From assembly GCA_945639195.1 (NCBI GenBank), contig CALZEE010000002.1, forward strand, positions 288,817 to 352,816: a stretch of DNA of 64,000 bases, in the 5' to 3' direction. Position numbers and translations under genes: made by a program. This DNA comes from an uncultured Ignatzschineria sp. Lineage in GTDB: Bacteria; Pseudomonadota; Gammaproteobacteria; Cardiobacteriales; Wohlfahrtiimonadaceae. Below the pieces are notes generated by a model. The model was not told the DNA's origin. It was given only the letters and a program-made list of their open reading frames with translations, and did no database searches. The first letter of the stretch is position 1; the number at the start of each line of letters is the position of its first letter. Positions 56,720 through 64,000 of the stretch are shown here, one piece after another.

Positions 56720-57937
56720 TTATTCTGCTTTACCAAGCATTACTTCACGAACGATATACTCAGCAATCGCAAGCGAAGAGGTGGCTCCTGGTGATGGCGC
56801 ATTACGGATATGTGCAATGTTGCCTTCACGACGAATTACAAAGTCATCCACTAACGTACCATCTGGATTCATTGCTTGCGCACGAATTCCTCTAGTTGCT
56901 GGTTTAACCGTCATATTCGAAAGGGTTGGCACATATTTTGTCGCTTCATTAATGAAGTTCTTTTGACTAAATACTGTCTTAGATTCACGCATTGCCGCAG
57001 GAATGTTACGGAAGGCGAAGCGCCAGAAGCCAGGATAGAACATAAACTCTTTAATATCTTTCCAGCTAAAGCCTTTACCATCATAGTTTTCACGCGCTTT
57101 AGAAAGGAATGCATTCGGACCAATCGTCATTTTTCCATCAATACGCTTTGTAAAATGCACACCTAAGAATGGATACTTAGGATCTGGAACAGGGTAAATC
57201 AAGCCTTTTACATCATGCGTAAATTGATCATCTAATACGAAGTACTGGCCGAAGAATGGTACGATTTTAGGTGTTGCAACATCCCCTGAATTACGTGCTA
57301 AACGGTCTGATTGTAGACCTGCACAGCTCACAGCGTAATCAAATTTTGTAGGGTAAGTACGATTACCTTCAAGCGTAATAGTAATTTTGCCATCTGCATT
57401 ATTCTTAATAGATTGAACAGGGCTGTTAAGCTCGATTTTACCACCACGCTCTTTGATCTCTTCTGCAATACGCTTTGCGATCTTCTCATAGCTTACAATT
57501 GCAGTTTCAGGAGAGTGAAGGGCAGCGACACCAATACAATTAGGCTCTACTTGACGAATTTCTTCACCATAAAGCATTTTTACGTTTGGTACTTCATTAT
57601 CCAACGCGATTTGGAAGAGTTTTTTCAAACGCTCCTCTTCAACCCCATTTAACGCTACAACAACTTTCCCACATTGATCATAGGGAAGGTTATTGTCTGT
57701 ACAATAATTGCGAACAAGCTCAACACCACGACGACATAGTCTTGCTTTTAAGCTACCCTTTGCATAATATAATCCTGCATGGACAACCCCAGAGTTGTGA
57801 CTTGTTTGATGTTGCGCGACTTCTGACTCTTTTTCAAAGAGTGTTACGTTCGCATCTGGATAATCAATGAGAAGTTGTCTAGCAACGGATAATCCGTTAA
57901 TACCTCCTCCGATCACTGCATAGTTGACGGTTGACAC
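56720..57937 (-). CDS. lhgO: L-2-hydroxyglutarate oxidase
   Basis: FAD-dependent enzyme oxidising L-2-hydroxyglutarate to 2-oxoglutarate and giving electrons to the respiratory chain. The N-terminal VIGGGINGLSVARQLL binds FAD, and HNSGVVHAGLYYAKGSLKA is the LhgO/YgaF signature. The C-terminal RNAPSPGATSSLAIAEYIV closes the FAD site. 405 residues, normal. AAGGAG lies seven bases upstream of the ATG. A divergent GntR gene starts only 28 bp away and is the probable regulator, as known for lhgR-lhgO in Pseudomonas. Confidence 0.93.
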   Translation of the reverse strand: MSTVNYAVIGGGINGLSVARQLLIDYPDANVTLFEKESEVAQHQTSHNSGVVHAGLYYAKGSLKARLCRRGVELVRNYCTDNNLPYDQCGKVVVALNGVEEERLKKLFQIALDNEVPNVKMLYGEEIRQVEPNCIGVAALHSPETAIVSYEKIAKRIAEEIKERGGKIELNSPVQSIKNNADGKITITLEGNRTYPTKFDYAVSCAGLQSDRLARNSGDVATPKIVPFFGQYFVLDDQFTHDVKGLIYPVPDPKYPFLGVHFTKRIDGKMTIGPNAFLSKARENYDGKGFSWKDIKEFMFYPGFWRFAFRNIPAAMRESKTVFSQKNFINEATKYVPTLSNMTVKPATRGIRAQAMNPDGTLVDDFVIRREGNIAHIRNAPSPGATSSLAIAEYIVREVMLGKAE

Positions 57938-57965
57938 ATTTATCTCCTTATAAAGATACTTGAAT

Positions 57966-58676
57966 ATGAAAAAACTAAAAAAAATCGAAAGTCTCTCTGA
58001 TCAAGCGTTTGAACTGTTACGCGAAGCGATCCTTAACAATGTGTTAGAACCAGGAAAACTATACTCGGCAACTGAAATTGGTGAATGGGTTGGGGCATCT
58101 AGAACTCCCATTCGCGAAGCGGCGCAACAATTAGCCAATATTGGTTTAGTGCGTATCGAAAGAAACCGTGGGATACGTATTTTACCAACCTCACTGAAAG
58201 ATCTTTTAGAATCATTCCAAATTCGCTTAATGCTTGAAGTACCGCTTGTTCGTAAAGTTGCCATGATTCGTACTGAAGAAGATATTGAGCATCTAACTAA
58301 AGCCTATAACAAACTCTTAAAAGCAGCTGAATCTGATGATTCTAAGGCGACTTTAAGTGCCGATAAAGAGTATCATTCTGAACTCCTTAAGATTGCGGCA
58401 GTAGAGCGAGCGCTGACAATTATTGATAACACTCGTAATACAGTTTTATTAACCGGTCCTAGTACAATCCCCAATTCTCGCACTTGTATGGAAGCCTTTG
58501 AAGACCATAAAGGCCTTCATGAAGCCATCCTCAAGGGAGATTCTGATGCTGCGGGTAAAGAGATGGAACGCCACATTATTAATACGGCTCGTCTCTTAGT
58601 AACGCAAGAATCAGAAAGTCGTGAAAACTGGAATAACTCAGATCTTCTCGAACAATTTTCATGGATTCATAAATAG
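57966..58676 (+). CDS. GntR-family regulator (FCD subfamily), probable lhgO regulator
   Basis: 236 residues: N-terminal winged helix (AFELLREAILNNVLEPGKLYSATEIGEWVGASRTPIREA, read in parts, ends in the GntR SRTPIREA signature) and an all-helical FCD ligand domain (about 90-220) with paired His (KEYHSELL, ERHIINTARLL) that often bind metal and carboxylate ligands. ATG 57966 follows an in-frame TTG at 57960. Divergent arrangement with lhgO suggests it senses L-2-hydroxyglutarate. No strong ribosome site is visible. Confidence 0.9.
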   Translation: MKKLKKIESLSDQAFELLREAILNNVLEPGKLYSATEIGEWVGASRTPIREAAQQLANIGLVRIERNRGIRILPTSLKDLLESFQIRLMLEVPLVRKVAMIRTEEDIEHLTKAYNKLLKAAESDDSKATLSADKEYHSELLKIAAVERALTIIDNTRNTVLLTGPSTIPNSRTCMEAFEDHKGLHEAILKGDSDAAGKEMERHIINTARLLVTQESESRENWNNSDLLEQFSWIHK

Positions 58677-59320
58677 TTAAAAATTACTTCTCCTAATTAT
58701 TTTATGTTAAGTCTATTTTTAGCATAAGTTAGAGTTGCATGCAACACGCAGAATGTAATATTGCAATAGATAACTAACAGCTCATCAAGATATACCGGAA
58801 AACCTTTGAGAAAAAGCTCCATAATCGGCAATTTAACGCCTTTTTATGGGGCTCAAAGGAATTTATTAAGTTCATGTTATGCACAAAAATAAGCCAATGA
58901 TTATAGGTTCAATAACTCCTTAGAAATATCCTTGCATCACCCTGAATCAGAAATCTTTCTAGACTATATTTCAATCACCTACAATCAAACTAAAAATCCT
59001 CAACACATCGTTTAAGCCTGACATTGATAAATTAAAATATTTATGTCAGTACAATCATCACTTAACATTCCTTAAATGCATCAAACTGCGAAAATATCAG
59101 GATCTCGTAAAACTAGATGCAACAATCACCACTAATAATGAGTTGATGATAAAAATTCGATCTAGCAAAGACCAAGAGAGGAATAGCTCCTCTCAAATAC
59201 CTGTTGGCATGACCCTAAAGCAAATACATATATGATGTCTGATTCTATATATTATGTTAAATTAAGTATAGATCAGACTACAGATATCCTTTAACAGATC
59301 AATATCCAGCAAAAAGCCGG
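58677..59320. other. Gene-free stretch of about 640 bp
   Basis: AT-rich region between gntR and the dsbB terminator. Short words such as CTTTTTATGG appear, but I see no ORF, RNA gene, repeat or strong hairpin that I can support. Confidence 0.4.
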
Positions 59321-59350
59321 CATCATTTACTGGCTTTTTTAATTACGCTT
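59321..59350. terminator. Terminator of dsbB with ATGCCGG-type motif
   Basis: AAAAAGCCGG-CATCATTTA-CTGGCTTTTT forms a hairpin with runs on both sides, 39 bp beyond the dsbB stop. Its left arm and loop contain CCGGCAT, the complement of the over-represented ATGCCGG. Confidence 0.82.
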
Positions 59351-59388
59351 CACTAAAGTAACGTTGCAGATATATCCTGGCTGTATGT

Positions 59389-59991
59389 TTACTTATTATC
59401 AAGTAACTGATAACTAAATGTATGACATTCGTTAAACTTACATTGGACGCCAACTGATACAAAATTAATAGTTCCTATAACAATCACATAAATACTAAGA
59501 ATCGTTGCGAGTGTTTTGAGGATTGGAAATTGCACGATAGAATTTTCTCGCCATTTAGTATCACCACCCCACACAAGGAGCTGTATAGCTAGAGCAAGAA
59601 TCAAACACGTGGCAATTAAAACAGACCATACAGGCATATGCATTCCAAAGACTGCGCTCCCGATATATTCATGCCCTGGACGAGGATAGATATCAAGTAA
59701 CGTTTGACGAACTGAGATAACGAGTAAAAGCAACGAAAAAATAAGACTAATTCCCGTATTACGATAAGAATAACCATGTCTAAATTGTTGCATAATCCCG
59801 AAACAGACACCGAACATTGCGGCCCGTTGCAATAAACATAACGGACAAGGTAGTTCACCATTAACATATTGTAGAGTCATAGCCGTTGTTAAAATAGCTG
59901 CTATAACAACCATCATGCTTAGCATGTAGAAATAGAGTAACCCTACCAAGCTACTCTTATCTTTAAAATCTTTTGTATTCATAAAAGCCAT
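59389..59991 (-). CDS. dsbB: DsbB-like disulfide bond formation protein
   Basis: Four-helix inner-membrane thiol oxidase, 200 residues, that re-oxidises a DsbA-type protein and passes electrons to quinone. CPLCLLQRAAMFG is the first redox pair with the DsbB Gln-Arg motif. A second Cys pair is VQCKFNEC near the C-terminus. ATG 59991 (MAFMNTKDF) has AGGGGG eight bases upstream and starts 11 bp after the small upstream gene; the longer open frame that overlaps that gene is rejected. Distance from canonical DsbB suggests a DsbI-like variant. Confidence 0.85.
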   Translation of the reverse strand: MAFMNTKDFKDKSSLVGLLYFYMLSMMVVIAAILTTAMTLQYVNGELPCPLCLLQRAAMFGVCFGIMQQFRHGYSYRNTGISLIFSLLLLVISVRQTLLDIYPRPGHEYIGSAVFGMHMPVWSVLIATCLILALAIQLLVWGGDTKWRENSIVQFPILKTLATILSIYVIVIGTINFVSVGVQCKFNECHTFSYQLLDNK

Positions 59992-60002
59992 ATCAAATCC
60001 CC

Positions 60003-60212
60003 CTAAGCTAACTTTATTAATTCCGCGGGTACTACTAGCTGTACTTGTATCCACGGCATTTTGTAACCATAATCTGGGCTATGAATTTCCCAAAGGAATA
60101 GATGAACTGCCAATATAAAAAAGATTGATAAGAGAATTAAAGAATAACTCCGACGGCCAAACCACCCGGCGATTAACGCGGCAGCAAGAAATCCAAACAC
60201 AACGAACATCAT
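60003..60212 (-). CDS. Small membrane protein, DUF5993-like, upstream of dsbB
   Basis: A 69-residue protein with two hydrophobic helices (MMFVVFGFLAAALIAGWFG and YSLILLSIFFILAVHLFLW) and a soluble tail HSPDYGYKMPWIQVQL. The size, helix pair and place directly upstream of a dsbB-like gene match the DUF5993 family. Stop TAG at 60003-60005 lies 11 bp before the dsbB start, so the two are probably one operon. The function is unknown. Confidence 0.7.
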   Translation of the reverse strand: MMFVVFGFLAAALIAGWFGRRSYSLILLSIFFILAVHLFLWEIHSPDYGYKMPWIQVQLVVPAELIKLA

Positions 60213-60504
60213 TACTCACCACTCCCTACTGTTTAAAACAGTAACTGTAAGACATCAATAGAAACAACAAGTTGATTGCTTTATAAAATTTGTACAAATA
60301 CTTTATTAGATTTACATTTGTATGGTATTTATACATTTCTTATGTTGTATGGTCAATGTTTTTAGCATTTATATTTACCTCCCATAAAAAAATATTTTTA
60401 TACAAGCAAGCTTAAAAACATGACTCTGTTTTTAAGCCTCTTATTACCCTTAACAATCAATTATTTGGTCGTATTTAAAAAAGTTCTTGATGTAATACCT
60501 TTTA
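60213..60504. other. AT-rich gap upstream of the DUF5993-dsbB unit
   Basis: About 290 bp, with T/A runs and no gene. It should hold the promoter of the small membrane protein and dsbB unit, which I cannot place. Confidence 0.4.
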
Positions 60505-61170
60505 CTAACTCTCCTGTAAGCCTTTAATTTTTTCATATAATACACAACTATCATTATGTTTTTTATCACATAAAGCTTCTAACATAAATAAACTTCTCGT
60601 TAAATCCGCGGCTACACCTATCCCCATTGCATACATTAAAGCCAATTCATATTGCGCTCTCAAAATCCCTTGATTAGATGCTTCTTTATAGAGCTTAAAC
60701 GCAGATTCAGGATCTTGATCTTTTTCATCGCCGTATCTATAAATATTAGCCAGCTTTAACTGCCCTTCCCCATTACTAATTTTAGTCGCCCTTGCATACC
60801 AATATTTTGCTGTTAATAAATCTTGATTTAAGGCTAAATCGCCCAATAAAACCATCGCATCATCATTATGAAATTCAATAGAACCTCGTTCTAGTAGTTG
60901 TATAGCTTTAGCCATATCTACTACCGTCCCTATCCCAAATAAATACATCTGTCCTAAGAGAAAAAAATCATTTCCGGTTGGATTTCCTGAAGCAATAACC
61001 TTACTCAGACAAGTTAATGTATCCTCTTCATTTAAATTTACACAACTTGTTGAATCTATTACTGACTCAGGTTTAAAAATTAAATTTAAATCTAAATTAT
61101 CTTTAAAAAATATCCCAAAAACATTTAAGCAAAAAATACTTGTTAATAACGTTAAAATTAATTTGTTCAT
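60505..61170 (-). CDS. Sel1-like repeat protein, probably exported
   Basis: 221 residues. An N-terminal signal (LILTLLTSIFCLNVFGIFF) is followed by a short linker and about four Sel1/TPR-like helical pairs: LLGQMYLFGIGTVVDMAKAIQLLERG, LANIYRYGDEKDQDPESAFKLYKEAS and YELALMYAMGIGVAADLTRSLFMLE are the clearest. Such repeats mediate protein-protein contacts. It lies downstream of the large adhesin on the same strand but behind a terminator, so a functional link is only suggested. The Cys pair (CDKKHNDSC) may form a disulfide. Confidence 0.82.
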   Translation of the reverse strand: MNKLILTLLTSIFCLNVFGIFFKDNLDLNLIFKPESVIDSTSCVNLNEEDTLTCLSKVIASGNPTGNDFFLLGQMYLFGIGTVVDMAKAIQLLERGSIEFHNDDAMVLLGDLALNQDLLTAKYWYARATKISNGEGQLKLANIYRYGDEKDQDPESAFKLYKEASNQGILRAQYELALMYAMGIGVAADLTRSLFMLEALCDKKHNDSCVLYEKIKGLQES

Positions 61171-61198
61171 TATAGAAATTAGCCCTTTACAGAAAATA

Positions 61199-61230
61199 AA
61201 AGCGCACTCCTATGAATGCGCTTCTAATTT
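61199..61230 (-). terminator. Terminator of the adhesin gene
   Basis: On the minus strand AAGCGCA-TTCATAGGAG-TGCGCTT followed by TTATTTT, 42 bp after the adhesin stop. Confidence 0.85.
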
Positions 61231-61265
61231 TAATTATATTAAATGATGATTAAACTCGTTTCTAA

Positions 61266-64000
61266 TTACAGTTCAAAGGCCATACCAACACCTACACCAG
61301 CTTTGTTCTGAGTGTCATAAGAGCCTTGAATTCTAAAGCGACCATTGTCACCCATTTTAAATTCTAGACCCATTGACATTGCTGCTTCACCATCATAGCT
61401 AGCAACCCCCATACCAAATGAGTATTTAGCATAATCAAGATAAGGAATCGAACTCATCGCCATTGCACTTGCTGTACCAGCGCTAGCGCGCTTACGATTT
61501 TCATGAACCGTTTTCTCAAGGTTACTAATACGAGTATTGTAATGATTCAACGTATTATTAATATGCTTAATCTGAGTAGTATTTGACCCCACCTGCTGAT
61601 TAGTTTCCCAAAGTTGACCACCATTTACTGCATCCAATGAATCCTTTTCAACCCTACCATTAGCAACACCAGCAACAACTCGATTTCCCATATCAACACT
61701 TGTTGCCGTTTTGGCTGTATCACCTAAAACAACCGTTTTGCCATCAGCAGACATTTGGAAAAGCCCACCTTCACCCTTTTGAATTTTATTATTCAAATGG
61801 GTTAATGAATCACCCACATTATTGAACTTATTTTCATCACCGAAGTCATATTCTGGCATTGACACATATCCATCCTTGTCGACAGAAGCGCCTCCTCCAA
61901 AAATATCAGCAATTGTTGAATTAGAAGTATGCAACTGGCTGCCATTAATCGCATCTTTAGAGTCTGCAGATACTTTCCCGTCATTAACCCCCGTTAAAGT
62001 ACGCCCCTCTTCACCATTAGAGATGTCAAACGTATCTGCTTTACTTGCAAGATTATTATCAATCACTAATTTTTGATTCCCCTGATCATCAGTTTCTAGC
62101 TTAACAAGTCCTTCAGTACCATTAGTAATACCATCTACTCGTTGATCAAGATCTGTCACTCGTCCATCAAGATTATCAAGAGCGCTACCAACATTCGTAT
62201 GATTACTACCATCATTGAAACTATAGTTAGGACCTGTGTAATTGCCATCTTTATCAATACCAGCACCACCACCTAAAGCCTCAGTGTTTTTACCAATATT
62301 ATCAGTGTTAGTTGCTACTTTTTGATTAGTATCATGAAGCTGCCCACCATTGACTGCCTCTTTAGATTCTGCTGCAACATTACCATCCGCAACGCCAGTC
62401 ATCTTACGAGCTTGACCATTGTTAGAGATATCAAAAATACGATCTCCAGCAATTGAGTTATCGAAAACAATTCGATCACCCTCGATCATCACAAGACCAG
62501 CTTTACCTGTAGAGATGTTGTTCATATTTTCTGTGAGGTTCGTAATATTTTTCATATTATTAATTACACGTCCATCAATATTGGTAATTGCATCACCAAC
62601 GTTATTATAACTATCGCCATTATTAATAACGTAAGTTGGACCTTTAATCGAACCATCATCATTCAATTCAGCACCACCGCCTAATGAGTCAACAATTGAC
62701 TTATTCGTCGTATGAAGCTGCGATCCATTGATTGCATCTAAAGACGTTTCTGTAACTGCCCCTGCTTTAACGCCTGTTAATGTACGTGCTTCTTTGCCAT
62801 CAGTAATATCAAATGTTGCGCCTAGCGCTTTCTCACTAAAGACAAGCTTGCCATCTTTCAACTGCAAGAGCCCTGCTTCACCATCTTCAAAGCTCTGAAG
62901 GTTATCTTTAAGATACTCAAAGCCTTCTTCAACGCTTTTGAGATCTTTATCGGCAGTTAGAGCATCTTTATAGTTTGGCATTGCTAATTTGCCATTCTCA
63001 TCAAATTTCGCACCCGCCCCTAAAGCTTCTTCAATACCTGTTAAGCTTTGACCTGCTTTATTAGTAATATTTGTGATATCTCCTTGAATCGTCGAGATAT
63101 TCCCTTCATTAACGGTTACACGTCCATCAAGATTTTCGACGTTCGTATTCGTTGTATAAAGCTGCGATCCATTCACTGCATCGGTAGAAGTAGTGGATAG
63201 CTCCCCATCTTTAACGCCCGTTAATTGACGAGCAGATCCATCAGCATTAGCTAAATTGAAGGTTGCGTTGTCGGCAAGCGTATTATCAATCACGATCTCA
63301 CCTTCATCAGATAACTGCACAAGTCCAGATTTACCAGACGTGATATTAGTAATATCCCCTTCGATATTGGTAATTTGATCGCCGTGCTCGATTAATTTAC
63401 CACCAACATATTTAAAGCCGTCTTCAACGCTCTCAAGATCTTTATCTGCAGACAAGGCCTCTTTGTAGTTTGGCATTGCTAATTCGCCATTCTCATCAAA
63501 TTTCGCACCACCCCCTAAAGCCTCTTCGATTCCGGTTAAGCTTTGACCTGTTTTGTTGGTAATGTTAGTCACGCTTTGATCGATTTCAGTTAACGCATCA
63601 CCTACATTATTGTGAACAACATTATCACCTTCTTTGTTAGTGATGTTATAAGTTGGGCCTGTCACTTCACCTGTATCAGGATCAATCGTTGAACCACCGC
63701 CCAAACCATCAGTAACCTTTTTAAGTTGCGATACATTCACTGCATCATTATCAAGCTTACCTTTCTCAACGCCCGTTAATGTACGATCTACGCCTTCATT
63801 GCTAAAGTTGAAGCTTGTCGCATCTTTTGCAAGGGTATTATCAACCACTAATGATTTACCATCATCTGATAATTTAATAAGCCCAGCGGCACCTGTAGTA
63901 ATTCCCGTAAGCTTACCATTAACATACTCAAAGCCTTCTTCAACACTTTTGAGATCTTTATCGGCAGTTAGAGCATCTTTATAGTTTGGCATTGCTAATT
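61266..64000 (-). CDS. Trimeric autotransporter adhesin, C-terminal part (partial)
   Basis: At least 910 residues of a surface adhesin; the frame is open through the right edge. The C-terminal about 65 residues (MSSIPYLDYAKYSFGMGVAS...AGVGVGMAFEL) form the YadA-type membrane anchor ending in Leu. Before it is a coiled coil (QIKHINNTLNHYNTRISNLEKTV). The stalk has six YadA necks of the type AVNGSQLYTTN or AINGSQLHTTN. Between them are alternating beta/coiled-coil modules with VVDNTLA, RTLTGV and GGGAKFDENG. One module with MPNYK-ALTADKDLKSVEEGFEY occurs three times at about 500-bp spacing. Near-identical DNA copies suggest recombination-driven length change. Gly/Asn/Asp-rich composition is typical. 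Confidence 0.95.
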   Translation of the reverse strand, partial: LAMPNYKDALTADKDLKSVEEGFEYVNGKLTGITTGAAGLIKLSDDGKSLVVDNTLAKDATSFNFSNEGVDRTLTGVEKGKLDNDAVNVSQLKKVTDGLGGGSTIDPDTGEVTGPTYNITNKEGDNVVHNNVGDALTEIDQSVTNITNKTGQSLTGIEEALGGGAKFDENGELAMPNYKEALSADKDLESVEDGFKYVGGKLIEHGDQITNIEGDITNITSGKSGLVQLSDEGEIVIDNTLADNATFNLANADGSARQLTGVKDGELSTTSTDAVNGSQLYTTNTNVENLDGRVTVNEGNISTIQGDITNITNKAGQSLTGIEEALGAGAKFDENGKLAMPNYKDALTADKDLKSVEEGFEYLKDNLQSFEDGEAGLLQLKDGKLVFSEKALGATFDITDGKEARTLTGVKAGAVTETSLDAINGSQLHTTNKSIVDSLGGGAELNDDGSIKGPTYVINNGDSYNNVGDAITNIDGRVINNMKNITNLTENMNNISTGKAGLVMIEGDRIVFDNSIAGDRIFDISNNGQARKMTGVADGNVAAESKEAVNGGQLHDTNQKVATNTDNIGKNTEALGGGAGIDKDGNYTGPNYSFNDGSNHTNVGSALDNLDGRVTDLDQRVDGITNGTEGLVKLETDDQGNQKLVIDNNLASKADTFDISNGEEGRTLTGVNDGKVSADSKDAINGSQLHTSNSTIADIFGGGASVDKDGYVSMPEYDFGDENKFNNVGDSLTHLNNKIQKGEGGLFQMSADGKTVVLGDTAKTATSVDMGNRVVAGVANGRVEKDSLDAVNGGQLWETNQQVGSNTTQIKHINNTLNHYNTRISNLEKTVHENRKRASAGTASAMAMSSIPYLDYAKYSFGMGVASYDGEAAMSMGLEFKMGDNGRFRIQGSYDTQNKAGVGVGMAFEL

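Overview
The window looks like chromosomal DNA of a low-GC (about 40 %) gammaproteobacterium. The gene set (sdhCDAB, macAB, ibaG-murA, dsbD, hrpA-slyX, ubiC, ruvX, pepN, mraZ, murI, clpPX, rnt, gshA, prc, mnmA, serC, proteobacterial CCA-encoding tRNAs) fits Gammaproteobacteria. The style of the proteins and the AT-rich background suggest a Cardiobacteriales-like lineage such as Ignatzschineria or Wohlfahrtiimonas. That placement is an inference and was not tested by a search. No prophage, insertion sequence or CRISPR array is visible; this is mostly core genome with a few accessory loci.

Layout. 0-5.2 kb: the zinc-binding C-terminus of a SecA-like protein, a 170-bp-period repeat array rich in ATGCCGG, an unrecognised protein, and macAB. 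5.2-8.9 kb: a complete sdhCDAB operon (complex II). 9.2-15 kb: an MscS-like channel, ibaG-murA and dsbD. 15.4-20.6 kb: three dispersed, nearly identical tRNA-Gly(GCC) units, each with its own promoter and terminator, separated by a dicarboxylate/amino-acid symporter, a methyltransferase and a class II glutamine amidotransferase. 20.6-30.7 kb: slyX-hrpA, an RGG-tailed DEAD-box helicase, a chorismate lyase, a LysR regulator behind a cluster of TTAACAAT boxes, and sstT. 30.7-46 kb is almost entirely on the minus strand: pepN-nitroreductase-ruvX (overlapping), a lipoprotein, mraZ-murI (mraZ separated from the usual division cluster), a FUSC transporter, a purine permease, a TerC protein, gshA, rnt, clpX and clpP. 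45.8-52.9 kb (plus strand): serC, prc, mnmA and an ABC exporter behind Fur-like boxes. 52.9-56.5 kb: an M-box magnesium riboswitch with promoter and terminator, followed by three tandem CorA-type transporters. 56.7-64 kb: L-2-hydroxyglutarate oxidase with a divergent GntR regulator, a DUF5993-like/DsbB pair, a Sel1-repeat protein and the C-terminal part of a large trimeric autotransporter adhesin that runs off the window.

The most unusual signals are at DNA level. (1) The heptamer ATGCCGG, often extended to aATGCCGGCA, occurs about 32 times by eye in both orientations and several reading frames, against roughly 4 expected by chance. It could be a DNA-uptake-type signal, and it is also the building block of the 5' repeat array. 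(2) An M-box, best known from Firmicutes, appears to control three diverged CorA paralogues, one of which has lost the Gly of the GMN selectivity motif. (3) mraZ is paired with murI rather than rsmH/ftsL.

Functional threads: envelope and wall precursor supply (murA, murI, mraZ), oxidative folding (dsbD, dsbB), respiratory carbon flow (sdh, lhgO feeding electrons from L-2-hydroxyglutarate), proteostasis (clpPX, prc, pepN), metal homeostasis (M-box/CorA, Fur-like boxes, TerC) and host or surface interaction (trimeric adhesin).
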